From Saprospiraceae bacterium (GTDB taxonomy: Bacteria; Bacteroidota; Bacteroidia; Chitinophagales; Saprospiraceae): a stretch of 9,114 nt of DNA. Below are positions 1 to 7,736 of this stretch, one piece after another. Position 1 is the first letter of the stretch, and each line of letters begins with the position of its first letter. A program made the translations under genes and the position numbers. The stretch spans positions 1-9,114 of the forward strand of contig JAJCYJ010000121.1 in NCBI GenBank assembly GCA_029262975.1, read 5' to 3'. Under the pieces are notes generated by a model, which saw nothing but the letters and a program-made list of their open reading frames with translations, made no database searches and was not told the DNA's origin.

Positions 1-1649
1 TTCACATTCAATTAAGTCAGGACCATGATGCCCACTATAAGAAAGTGATTTTTAGCAAGCCTTCAACAGTCATAGAAAGTTACAAGGACTTCAGTTATTT
101 CATCCATCAATTAGAAACTCCATTAGAAACAGGCGACTCCATTGAGCTCAATTTTAAGCTGGAATATATCACACGTGGTTTTAAGGAGGATCTGACGAAT
201 ACTTCAATTGTTTATAACGGTACATTCCTGAACAATATGGAATTTCCATCTCTGGGTTATAGCGAAACCGTTGAAATTTCCTCAGACAACAAGAGGAAAA
301 GCTACGGCTTGTCCCCTAAAAGTCGCATGATGACTCGTGAAAATCCTGAAGGATTGGTTATTAATTTTGTTAGCGACGATTCTCATGGAACAGATTTCGA
401 GATTATTGTTGGAACAGCGGCTGAGCAAATTGCCGTTGCTCCGGGGTACCTTCAAAAAGAATGGATTGAAAATGACAGAAGATATTTTCATTATAAAATG
501 GATCAACCGATGATTCCTTTCTTTGGAATTGTTTCCGCCAAGTATGAAGTATTGAAAGATAAAGTCAGGCTTTCCGAAGGTAATAGTCAAAGGAATATTG
601 ATTTGGAGATTTATTATCACAAAGGGCATGAGTACAATCTGGAAAGCATGATGCAGGGAATGAAAAATTCTTTAATCTACTTTTCTGAAAATTTTGGTGC
701 CTATCAATTCAATCAAATGCGAATTCTTGAATATCCCCGATATGGTACCAATGCTCAGTCCTTTGCAAATACGGTTCCTTTTTCAGAAGGTGTTGGCTTC
801 ATGGCAAAAGTAAAAGATGAAAACGACATAGATGTGGCCTATTTTGTTACAGCCCACGAAATGGCACATCAATGGTGGGGGCATCAATTGCACGGAGCTA
901 ATGTTCAAGGTAGTGGCGTATTTTCAGAAACACTCGCACAATATTCTGCCTTAATGGTGATGAAACAGAATTATCCAGAAGAGAAAATCAGGGAGTTCTT
1001 AAAGCAAGAGTTAAATCGCTACTTAATCGGCAGGACGGCTGAAGAAAAAAAAGAAATGCCACTAGCATTGGCCGAAAACCAACAATATATTCTATATGCC
1101 AAAGGTGTTAAGATTATGTACGCACTTCAGGATTACATTGGAGAAGATAAAGTGAACGCGGCACTTAGATGTTTACTGCAAGATTGGACATCCTTTGAGA
1201 CTCGTGGTCGATACGTAACGACAAATGATTTTCTGGGCTACCTTAGAGAAGTAACACCTGATAGTCTGCAAAACTTTATTACAGATTCCTTTGAAAAAAT
1301 TATTCTTTATGAAAACCTTGTGAAGGAGTCCACATATACGAAAATATCCAAAGACGAATATTGGGTTGATCTTAAGTTTGATGCTCGCAAAATAGAAGCA
1401 GACAGTCTTGGAAACATTACAGATGTTGGTATTAACGATTGGATGGATGTTGGAGTCTATTCAAAAGATGGATCTGGTGACGAAAAACTGATTTACTTAA
1501 AGAAACATTTTTTCAATAATCGGAAAGGCGAACATAAAATTAAAGTGGATCAGTTGCCCTCTTCTGCCGGTATAGATCCTTTGATAAAACTTATAGATAG
1601 AAACCCTGGTGACAATACGATTAACCTAATAGAAATAGTATTAAAATAG
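1..1649 (+). CDS. M1-family zinc aminopeptidase, C-terminal part (probably the peptidase half of an ABC permease/M1 fusion); 5' end outside window
   Basis: The reading frame is open to the left edge (first full codon at 3-5), so the GTG at 45 is only an internal codon and the gene is partial. The zinc-binding motif HEMAH is at 855-869, followed by QWWGH, and the third zinc ligand is probably the Glu at 927-929 in SETLAQY. The spacing is HEXXH-X19-E, one residue more than the usual M1 X18. An NTVPFSEGVGF segment near 768-800 sits where M1 enzymes carry the substrate-binding GAMEN motif, and LYAKGVKIMYAL near 1090-1130 holds candidate catalytic tyrosines. From family knowledge, Bacteroidota proteins with this motif set usually have an N-terminal ABC-2-type permease, so the missing part is probably membrane-embedded. 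The visible part contains no membrane helix and should be a soluble peptidase domain. The substrate is unknown. It is probably co-transcribed with the next gene, 17 bases downstream. Confidence 0.88.
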   Translation, partial: HIQLSQDHDAHYKKVIFSKPSTVIESYKDFSYFIHQLETPLETGDSIELNFKLEYITRGFKEDLTNTSIVYNGTFLNNMEFPSLGYSETVEISSDNKRKSYGLSPKSRMMTRENPEGLVINFVSDDSHGTDFEIIVGTAAEQIAVAPGYLQKEWIENDRRYFHYKMDQPMIPFFGIVSAKYEVLKDKVRLSEGNSQRNIDLEIYYHKGHEYNLESMMQGMKNSLIYFSENFGAYQFNQMRILEYPRYGTNAQSFANTVPFSEGVGFMAKVKDENDIDVAYFVTAHEMAHQWWGHQLHGANVQGSGVFSETLAQYSALMVMKQNYPEEKIREFLKQELNRYLIGRTAEEKKEMPLALAENQQYILYAKGVKIMYALQDYIGEDKVNAALRCLLQDWTSFETRGRYVTTNDFLGYLREVTPDSLQNFITDSFEKIILYENLVKESTYTKISKDEYWVDLKFDARKIEADSLGNITDVGINDWMDVGVYSKDGSGDEKLIYLKKHFFNNRKGEHKIKVDQLPSSAGIDPLIKLIDRNPGDNTINLIEIVLK

Positions 1650-1666
1650 AAAATTTATAACTTCTT

Positions 1667-3865
1667 ATGAAATTTCTAATAGCGATTACTTGTGTATTAA
1701 TATCTACATCAACTAATAGTCAAAAAACTTTTGCTCCATTAAATAATAAGCTGGTTTTGGATGCCTGTAAAATTGAAAAAAAAATTATCGTTGATGGAGT
1801 TTTAGACGAATCTTTTTGGGAGCAAGCGGCGTTTACACAAGCGTTTGTTCAAGTTGAACCAAACCAAGGTAGTATTGCAAAGTTCAAAACAACAGTCAAG
1901 GTCGTTTATAATTCTAAAAATATTTATATAGGAGTGATATGTATTGATAGTTTAGGCAAAAATGGTATCCGTGCTCCTAATTTAAGAAGAGATTTCGATT
2001 TTAAAAATCATGATGTTTTCGGTTTAACTCTGGATCCTTTTTTAGATGAAAGAAATAGTCAAGCATTTGAAATAAACCCATTTGGTGCACAACGAGATTT
2101 ACTTGTTACTGATGGAAGTAATGAAAATTTAGATTGGAATGCTATTTGGAACGTTCGTGCTAAATTTAATGATACAGGCTGGAGCGCAGAAATAGAAATT
2201 CCATGGTCAACTCTAAGATATCCTAAAGACAATAAAGAATGGGGCGTGAATTTTTATAGACTTGCCCGAAGATCTAATGAACTTTCCGTTTGGTCGTCCG
2301 TACCAAGGACTTTTCCAGTCACAAGGATGGATTACGCGGGTATTTTAAAAGGTTTAAACCCACCACCTCCGACTACAAATATTCAATTTCAGCCCTATGC
2401 CTTAATAGCGATGGAAGAAGAAAACACTTCGAACATTAACTTATTCAAACGCCCTGAAGCGGAGGTTGGTGGTGAAATCAAATGGGCCGTTGGACCAAAC
2501 ACTGTTTTAGATTTTACGATAAATACAGATTTTGCTCAAGCAGAGGTAGATAGAAACGTTGTCAATCTTTCGCGTTTTTCAGTTTTTTTTCCTGAAAAAA
2601 GACAATTTTTTTTAGAAAATAGTAATCTATTTTCAATAGGTAATAAGGGAGTAATACAACCTTTCTTTAGTCGAAGAATTGGATTAGATGATATGGGCAA
2701 TCCACTCCCAATTAATGCAGGGCTGAGGGGTACACATAGGGACATAGATAAAAATATTGGAGGAATGATTATAAGACAGGGAAGAGGTAATGGCAATGCA
2801 GCCGCTACGGTAGCCGTTGCCCGATATTCCCAAAACTATGGAAAGCAAAATCGAATAGGAGGGCTTGTGACGGCATCCCTAAAAGATCATATCAATTCTG
2901 ATTCCAGTAGCTATAACTATACAGGTTCAATCGATGGTTTAATACGATTAAATGATCCGCTATCATTGAATTTTATGTTAACCAAGTCCGAAACAAAAGG
3001 ATTAGGAGGAGATGGTTATGCCGGAACAACAAGACTTAATTATAATTCCAACAATATTTTTTCCACTTTCATTTTCAACTATGTAAATAAAGAGTATAAT
3101 CCTGAAGTTGGTTTTATAGGAAGAAGTAATTATTTCAACATAAATTCAGCATTTATTTACATATTAAGACCGAAATGGCTTCCCAAATTTATACGATCTT
3201 ATGAACCCGCTGTATTTTTTATGACTCTTTTTAGTGCTGATCAGAGAACGGTTTTGGAACGAATATGGAGTATTTATCCATTATTTCTTACCTTCCAGGA
3301 TGGTTCATCTTTTTCATTTTTGATTGCGCCTAACTATCAAAGGCTTGAAAATAAATTTTCCCCACTTGGAGTAGCAATTGATCCTGGAGCATATTCATTT
3401 ATTCAAAATACTGTAAACTATAGTTCTGACAGTTCTGGTAAAATATCATGGAAGGTGGGTTTCTCTTGGGGAGGTTTCTACGATGGAAGTTTAGGTTCTT
3501 TTACTACGGGACTGACAATAGCTCTGCTGCCTCAAACATTTTTTACTCTAAATTATGAGTATAACAAAGTGAAAAGCCTGGGCGTTGATAATAGTGATCT
3601 CAGCAGGACTCTTATTACACCTGAATTAAGGCTTGCGTTAAACCCAAGATTGCAGTTACAAACCTTTTATCAATATCAGTTTGATCGTATTGAAACTGAA
3701 AAGATTCAAAATGAATTTAGAAACTGGAATGTACGTTTGTCTTGGGAGTTTAAGCCATTGTCCTACCTGTATGTAATTGTTAATGACTCCTTAAATGAAT
3801 TCGTAAATTCAGCTGTAAATAAAAAACAATTAATAAGCAAAATTACTTATATCAATCAATTTTAA
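1667..3865 (+). CDS. DUF5916 protein: CBM9-like N-terminal domain plus outer-membrane beta-barrel
   Basis: This complete 732-residue protein starts at ATG 1667, 17 bases after the previous stop, with no clear Shine-Dalgarno sequence. Residues 1-19 form a Sec signal peptide (hydrophobic FLIAITCVLI, then STSTNSQ). Residues about 30-230 resemble a carbohydrate-binding family 9-like domain, opening with IIVDGVLDESFWEQA. The block around residues 285-325 (INTDFAQAEVDR, then FFPEKRQFFLEN and FFSRRIGL) is the hallmark of DUF5916. The remainder has alternating aromatic and polar strands and ends in phenylalanine, as expected for an outer-membrane barrel. Such proteins are often labelled hydrolase, but I see no catalytic motif and assign no reaction. 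It is probably in an operon with the upstream M1 peptidase gene. A role in outer-membrane handling of glycans or peptides is only inference. Confidence 0.88.
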   Translation: MKFLIAITCVLISTSTNSQKTFAPLNNKLVLDACKIEKKIIVDGVLDESFWEQAAFTQAFVQVEPNQGSIAKFKTTVKVVYNSKNIYIGVICIDSLGKNGIRAPNLRRDFDFKNHDVFGLTLDPFLDERNSQAFEINPFGAQRDLLVTDGSNENLDWNAIWNVRAKFNDTGWSAEIEIPWSTLRYPKDNKEWGVNFYRLARRSNELSVWSSVPRTFPVTRMDYAGILKGLNPPPPTTNIQFQPYALIAMEEENTSNINLFKRPEAEVGGEIKWAVGPNTVLDFTINTDFAQAEVDRNVVNLSRFSVFFPEKRQFFLENSNLFSIGNKGVIQPFFSRRIGLDDMGNPLPINAGLRGTHRDIDKNIGGMIIRQGRGNGNAAATVAVARYSQNYGKQNRIGGLVTASLKDHINSDSSSYNYTGSIDGLIRLNDPLSLNFMLTKSETKGLGGDGYAGTTRLNYNSNNIFSTFIFNYVNKEYNPEVGFIGRSNYFNINSAFIYILRPKWLPKFIRSYEPAVFFMTLFSADQRTVLERIWSIYPLFLTFQDGSSFSFLIAPNYQRLENKFSPLGVAIDPGAYSFIQNTVNYSSDSSGKISWKVGFSWGGFYDGSLGSFTTGLTIALLPQTFFTLNYEYNKVKSLGVDNSDLSRTLITPELRLALNPRLQLQTFYQYQFDRIETEKIQNEFRNWNVRLSWEFKPLSYLYVIVNDSLNEFVNSAVNKKQLISKITYINQF

Positions 3866-3962
3866 ATTGAACAACTTTATACTAAAGTTCCTAACATTTA
3901 ACGAATGCTGTTCTATTATAGATAATTGTTTTATCCTCCTTTGCAGAGAGCACTTCAATACC

Positions 3963-4298
3963 AAAACATTCATTGCAGCGGTTGCAGAAGGAGAGCAAGT
4001 GTCTTTTTAATTGGTTCTAGTATCATGAGAATACGTTCCTCTAAATCTTGAAAAAAATATGTGGATATTAAGATCCATATGACCCTCATTGCTGAGCCTG
4101 GATCCGGTGCTTGTTAATAACATTCTCATCATTTGCTACTTCGCTTACTAATTGTGTGTTTCTACGAATAATTGTCAAGTTGCAATTGTTAAATGAGCGT
4201 AAAACATGGCCAAATTGAAGCATATAGGTCAAATAAAATCAATTGACAGGAACTACAAGGATCATGTTATGGCGAAACTGAATTCCAAAATGTTGTAG
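3963..4298 (+). pseudogene. Decayed remnant of a LytTR-family response regulator gene (3' end)
   Basis: The last codons read IDRNYKDHVMAKLNSKML and stop at 4296-4298. The intact regulator ends IGRNYKEQVMAKLNSKKL, which is 13 of 18 residues identical, with about 80% base identity over the last 50 bases. Further upstream in the same frame, 3963-3998 reads KTFIAAVAEGEQ, which lines up with KDYIRVVTEGKQ in the LytTR domain of the intact protein (6 of 12 identical; bases GAAGGAGAGCAA against GAAGGAAAGCAA). That frame then hits TAA at 4008-4010. The stretch between the two matches is about 96 bases longer than in the intact gene. A possible piece of the RVHRSYI segment (IKIHMTLI near 4067-4090) is in another frame. 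A near-repeat of ATGGCNAAANTGAA at 4206 and 4269, 63 bases apart, may mark an internal duplication. I see no receiver domain. The 3' end is secure; the upstream part is tentative. Confidence 0.65.
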
Positions 4299-4523
4299 CA
4301 CGAAATTGGAAAATCGAAGTCGACCTTTTCAAGTAAAAGATGTTCGAATTTTAAATTTCCCTATTGTGAGATAATCAAGAGAAATGCCAATCTCTATACA
4401 AGTTAGCAACAGAAAAATGAGAGCATAGCGAAACGATCTCTATCACTCTATAAATAAAAATTTGAAAACTCTAAAATTCTATTAATTCCTACCTCTCTGG
4501 TAGACAGGCCGATTCAGACTAAA
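4242..4523 (+). repeat. Dispersed duplicate, copy A (regulator 3' end plus downstream flank)
   Basis: By eye this aligns with 7670-8021. Blocks shared in the same order include the 3' coding end, GAAATTGGAAAA just after the stop codon, CCTTTTCA, TCCCTATTG, ACGATC followed by ATCACTCT (ending 4449 here and 7876 in copy B), a 23-base block at 4463-4485 with 20 matches to 7983-8005, and GATTCAGAC at 4511-4519. I estimate about 70% identity outside the coding part. The two copies are about 3.4 kb apart in the same orientation, with the DUF2911 and kinase genes between them. No transposase or terminal inverted repeats were seen, so this looks like an old segmental duplication and not an insertion sequence. 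Confidence 0.75.
4309..4330 (+). terminator. Hairpin after the decayed regulator (copy A), possible terminator remnant
   Basis: GAAAA and TTTTC pair around an inner TCGA/TCGA stem, with an unpaired CC on one side, 11 bases after the pseudogene stop. The corresponding position of copy B also folds, with different inner bases. There is no proper T tract after the stem, so terminator function is uncertain. Confidence 0.35.
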
Positions 4524-4594
4524 TTATCAAATACAACGATACAGGAAATCGCATTCAGCTCCTTTTGTAATACTTAAATCATCAGGTATAAATG

Positions 4595-4624
4595 AAAAGG
4601 GCTGATCAGAAACCCGATCAACCC
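4595..4624 (-). terminator. Intrinsic terminator of the DUF2911 gene
   Basis: Read on the minus strand, GGGTTGATC and GATCAGCCC form a nine-pair stem (one G-U pair) with an eight-base loop, followed at once by TTTTC. It lies 26 bases beyond the DUF2911 stop codon, in the right orientation. This is the clearest terminator in the window. Confidence 0.8.
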
Positions 4625-4650
4625 TCTTACTAAAATTAATCGAACGTTTA

Positions 4651-5772
4651 TCAAAGGCTCTCAAGCGACTGAATAAATCCGGTAAGTGCCCCTTTAAAAT
4701 TGGCGGGGGCTACTTCCTGCGCTTTGTGAGCAAATTCCAGAGCCTTCTCTTTATTTTTTAAACCACGATAACCTACAGCCATTCCTGCAACAACTGTAAA
4801 ACGATCTACTTCTGAGAGATGCTTAAACTGATCCATTCGCTCATAATTGAGCGTAAAAGCCTTCATAGCTCTTTCTGCATCCTTAGATACAAGCGACGAA
4901 GCATAGCTATGCACGTCCCTTACTGTGGCAATCTCAAGTGCCTGATCCATGATCTTGTCTGCTTCAGCCACTTTTTCCATTTTCCGAAGTATATCTGCCT
5001 TTACGCGAAAAAGTTGGAATGTTCCGCCAGAATTCAAAATACCTCGATCTGCCCATGTTAGTCCCTGGTCCAATTTATAATCATTTGTGAGACAATAGTT
5101 AGCTGCCTGGACATACGTGGACTGGGTAAAGCCCAGGGTTTGACCAAGTTGTTCTTTTATGCTCGTGATTGTGTTCGGCTTAGTTTCAAACGCCACCTTA
5201 AAAGGAAAACTTTTATGCTCCCAATTCAGTTGACACAACACGGTATCAGAATTCACTTCCGGAAAATCAAATGTCAGCATGTTTCTGAAATCTGTTTCCT
5301 CAGTATTGACAACCACCCGGAGTGCATCTGCTTCTTCGGAATATTGAAAACTACCCCAATGATAATCTTCCGTATTAAATATCAGTGTGGCTTTACCATC
5401 TTCGTGCGGTATGATGTGAAATCCATAACTTCCTGCTGGGATAGCGGTCCCATTTATTTTAGCATCATGCGAAAATGATATTACTGTATTTTCATTAGCT
5501 CCGGCACGCCATGGATAACTTCTTCCGGTAAAATTGTTCAGTGTCATCTCCCAGGGTACAAGTTGACCCCAGATTTTGCCAGTTCGGTCATTGTCATTTG
5601 AAATTACCTGAGGTCTCGAATAATTCACTGTAATCGTAGAAACACCAACTGTTTGAACGACCTTACTTTTTGGACTAGCCTGTGGAATTTCCAATTGCGC
5701 AACTAAAGAAAGGGAAAGTGTGAAACAAAATAAAAATGCGGTACATCTGAGTGAGTAAAAAAAATGTTTCAT
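4651..5772 (-). CDS. DUF2911 domain protein, exported, with a TPR-like C-terminal region
   Basis: This complete 373-residue protein starts at ATG 5772. Residues 1-25 form a Sec signal peptide (hydrophobic AFLFCFTLSLSLVA, probable cleavage near VAQ), so it is exported to the periplasm or beyond. Residues about 28-195 match DUF2911, with VNYSRP, GQLVPW, PWRAGANENT and IPAGSYGFHIIP in the usual order. Residues about 205-373 are helical and repeat-like (ILRKMEKVAEADKIMDQALEIA, then GLKNKEKALEFAHKAQEVAP), resembling TPR-type helices. The biochemical function of DUF2911 is unknown to me and none is assigned. The gene stands alone between its own terminator and a spacer shared divergently with the histidine kinase gene. 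It also lies between the two copies of the regulator-end duplication. The divergent arrangement suggests, but does not show, control by the adjacent LytTR regulator. Confidence 0.88.
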   Translation of the reverse strand: MKHFFYSLRCTAFLFCFTLSLSLVAQLEIPQASPKSKVVQTVGVSTITVNYSRPQVISNDNDRTGKIWGQLVPWEMTLNNFTGRSYPWRAGANENTVISFSHDAKINGTAIPAGSYGFHIIPHEDGKATLIFNTEDYHWGSFQYSEEADALRVVVNTEETDFRNMLTFDFPEVNSDTVLCQLNWEHKSFPFKVAFETKPNTITSIKEQLGQTLGFTQSTYVQAANYCLTNDYKLDQGLTWADRGILNSGGTFQLFRVKADILRKMEKVAEADKIMDQALEIATVRDVHSYASSLVSKDAERAMKAFTLNYERMDQFKHLSEVDRFTVVAGMAVGYRGLKNKEKALEFAHKAQEVAPANFKGALTGFIQSLESL

Positions 5773-5981
5773 TGTATATGGTTTTAATTTACATGCAATC
5801 TAGCTCTATGAGAATCCTGTTGGAAGTCTTTATAGATGTACTGCACAGTAACTCGACGGATTACCTGGAATGTCACCTTTAGTCGTTTATCTGAAAAATC
5901 AGTCGATCGGGAGTCAAATCCTGTAGTTGGACTAAGAAATCCAAATATGGACATAATGAAGAGTATTTTTGTAATCCGGTC
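5773..5981. promoter_or_regulatory. Divergent spacer between DUF2911 and kinase genes, with phased AGTC elements
   Basis: Both flanking genes must have their promoters in these 209 bases, unless one is read from further away. AGTC occurs on the plus strand at 5825, 5881, 5901 and 5912. The last three are spaced 20 and 11 bases, about two turns and one turn of the helix, and those at 5881 and 5901 extend to AGTCG. GACTAA at 5930-5935 is the inverse of TTAGTC at 5879-5884. LytTR regulators typically bind paired direct repeats about two turns apart, so this is a candidate operator. The elements do not closely match the LytTR consensus I know, and no reliable Bacteroidota -33/-7 promoter could be placed. 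Confidence 0.35.
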
Positions 5982-7016
5982 ATGAGCAAAGGATTAGAAT
6001 CATACATACTTTCACAAAACAACTGGATCAGGGCAAGCCAGCATCTGACATTCTGGCTTGTTCATTTATTGATGTTCAGTTTGATGTCGGTGGAGGGATA
6101 TTGGATGAGCCTCACGTACATAGGGATGACGTTGCCATTCAAGATGATCATTGTGTATCCAGTCCTGTATCTTCTATTTCCCAAATTTCTGCTGCAACGT
6201 AAATATCTTTTGTTTGTCGGTCTGACAGCGATCATCGTAATTGCTGCGACCTTGTTGCAGCATTCGATCTTCTCTCAGATGGAGAATGATACTGCTCCAT
6301 TGAAAGTACAAATTGTACGGCTTCTCTCACAGGTGCTCATTGCCCTCTATCTGCTATTCTTGGCATTGGGACTAAAATTCATGAAGTATGTACAAAGAAG
6401 AGAGCAGGTAATTCAAGAACTCACCCGGTCTCAACTCGAAGCTGAACTCAAATTTTTAAAAGCACAAATTCATCCGCATTTTTTGTTTAACACGCTCAAC
6501 AATTTGTACACGCTTGCACTGCAAAAATCCGATAAAGCACCTCTTGTCATAGAGAAGTTGTCAGAATTGTTGAGGTATATGTCATATGACGCTATTGGCA
6601 ACTCAGTTTTTTTAGAATCAGAGGTCGATTATTTAAGAAATTATGCGGCCCTTGAGAAAATTCGCTATGGAAAAAAATTGGACTTGTCATTTGTCATAGA
6701 AGGACCTGTAAAAGGAGAAAAAATAGCACCACTCATCTTGCTTCCATTCGTAGAAAACAGTTTCAAACATGGAGCCAGTGGGAGAATTGAAAGTAGCTGG
6801 ATCACTATTTATATCTGCTCAGAGGAAGGAGAACTTACCATGAAGGTGGAAAACAATATATCACAGGAGTCAGATGATCAGATGGGATATCGTGAAGGTA
6901 TTGGTCTAAAAAATGTGCGCCGTCGACTGGAATTGTTGTATAAAGAAAAGTTTGATCTTACCATTGTAAAAGGGAAAGATACTCATTTGGTCACTTTAAG
7001 GATTAATCTTCGATGA
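5982..7016 (+). CDS. LytS/YpdA-type sensor histidine kinase (His_kinase family, PF06580)
   Basis: This 344-residue protein starts at ATG 5982. The N-terminal half has about four membrane helices (roughly residues 20-38, 45-67, 75-95 and 110-132) with no recognisable extracellular sensor domain. A short coiled coil (residues 137-162) leads into the phosphoacceptor motif QIHPHFLFNTLNNLY, where His166 is the conserved residue of this family. The ATP-binding domain shows an N box LLPFVENSFKHG (Asn259) and a glycine box GIGLKNVRRRLELLY (residues 306-320). It should phosphorylate the regulator encoded directly downstream, whose start overlaps its stop by ATGA. The signal is unknown; the sensing part is probably the membrane helices themselves. 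No Shine-Dalgarno sequence is visible before the start. Confidence 0.92.
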   Translation: MSKGLESYILSQNNWIRASQHLTFWLVHLLMFSLMSVEGYWMSLTYIGMTLPFKMIIVYPVLYLLFPKFLLQRKYLLFVGLTAIIVIAATLLQHSIFSQMENDTAPLKVQIVRLLSQVLIALYLLFLALGLKFMKYVQRREQVIQELTRSQLEAELKFLKAQIHPHFLFNTLNNLYTLALQKSDKAPLVIEKLSELLRYMSYDAIGNSVFLESEVDYLRNYAALEKIRYGKKLDLSFVIEGPVKGEKIAPLILLPFVENSFKHGASGRIESSWITIYICSEEGELTMKVENNISQESDDQMGYREGIGLKNVRRRLELLYKEKFDLTIVKGKDTHLVTLRINLR

Positions 7017-7726
7017 AACTCAAATGCCTCGTTGTTGACGACGAACCCCTGGCTATTGAACTTTTGCAAAGGCACATTGCACTCTTGCCGGATCTGGAGC
7101 TGGTAGCGGGATGCGAAAACGCCATCGCGGCTTCTTCTGTGTTGAACAAGGAGAAAGTCGATGTATTGTTCTTGGATATCCAAATGCCGGTGATTAAAGG
7201 AATAGATTTCATCCAGACCCTTGCTTATCGGCCTAAAATCATATTGACCACTGCCTACAAAGAATATGCCTATGAAGCATTTCAATTGGAAGTTGTTGAT
7301 TATTTGCTCAAGCCTATAACTTTTGACCGATTCTTGCTCGCTGTCAACAAAGTGTTGCAAACCCCTTTGTTTTCAGAATCACACCGAGCTCCTAAAGTCG
7401 AGTTTGATGTTGCATTTGTATATTTGAATATAGGCAAGCGATCTGTGAAAATTGACCTGAAGGATATACTCTATATTGAAAGTTTAAAGGACTATATACG
7501 TGTTGTGACTGAAGGAAAGCAATATGTGGCTCACCATCGGATTAGCATGATCGAACAACGGCTGCCTGAGGCGTACTTCATGCGGGTCCACCGTTCGTAT
7601 ATTGTGTCCACTATTCACGTGGATGCATTTTCAAATCAAGGCTTGGAATTGCAAAACAAGTTTATTCCAATTGGCCGAAACTACAAGGAGCAGGTCATGG
7701 CGAAGCTCAATTCCAAGAAGCTATAG
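7013..7726 (+). CDS. LytTR-family response regulator
   Basis: This complete 237-residue protein starts at ATG 7013, overlapping the kinase stop by four bases, which implies translational coupling. Residues 1-115 form a receiver domain: acidic pocket VVDDEP (Asp9, Asp10), phosphoacceptor Asp55 in LFLDIQMP, Thr79/Thr80 in LTTAYKEYAYEAF, and Lys100 in YLLKPI. Residues about 133-236 form a LytTR DNA-binding domain with ILYIESLKDYIRVVTEGK, the HHRISMIEQRLP helix, FMRVHRSYIV and the terminal IPIGRNYKEQV. The length is normal for the family. It is the expected partner of the upstream kinase and should bind paired direct repeats near its target promoters. The end of the gene and its downstream flank are duplicated, in decayed form, at about 4242-4523. 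Confidence 0.94.
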   Translation: MKLKCLVVDDEPLAIELLQRHIALLPDLELVAGCENAIAASSVLNKEKVDVLFLDIQMPVIKGIDFIQTLAYRPKIILTTAYKEYAYEAFQLEVVDYLLKPITFDRFLLAVNKVLQTPLFSESHRAPKVEFDVAFVYLNIGKRSVKIDLKDILYIESLKDYIRVVTEGKQYVAHHRISMIEQRLPEAYFMRVHRSYIVSTIHVDAFSNQGLELQNKFIPIGRNYKEQVMAKLNSKKL

Positions 7727-7736
7727 CAAGAAATTG

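Larger units (their letters stand above)
3866..4650. other. 785-base stretch without an intact gene
   Basis: No convincing intact reading frame is present on either strand. From left to right it holds about 100 unassigned AT-rich bases, a decayed LytTR regulator remnant (about 3963-4298), a non-coding segment homologous to the flank downstream of the intact regulator (to about 4523), unassigned sequence to 4594, and the terminator of the minus-strand DUF2911 gene (4595-4624). A weak palindrome over the DUF5916 stop codon (TCAAT, five-base loop, ATTGA at 3856-3870) has no T tract and is not called as a terminator. Confidence 0.75.

Noticed and set aside
282..629. Minus-strand open frame within the M1 peptidase gene
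   Set aside because: It lies wholly within a well-supported coding region on the other strand and has no recognisable features.
4206..4298. 30-codon open frame starting ATGGCCAAATTG
   Set aside because: Its second half is the copied end of the LytTR regulator, so it is better explained as part of the pseudogene than as a small gene.
4489..4503. CTACC-TCTCT-GGTAG inverted repeat
   Set aside because: It is a five-base stem with no T tract, absent from copy B, and could easily be chance.
5140..5478. Plus-strand open frame within the DUF2911 gene (also 4819-5061)
   Set aside because: Both are antisense to recognisable DUF2911 protein sequence and have no motif of their own.
5964..5971. TATTTTTG matching the Bacteroidota -7 element TAnnTTTG
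   Set aside because: It would start transcription only a few bases before the kinase ATG and has no TTG-type -33 element at the right distance, so it is probably chance in AT-rich DNA.
6983..7360. Minus-strand open frames over the start of the response regulator
   Set aside because: They are antisense to the conserved receiver domain and show no family resemblance.
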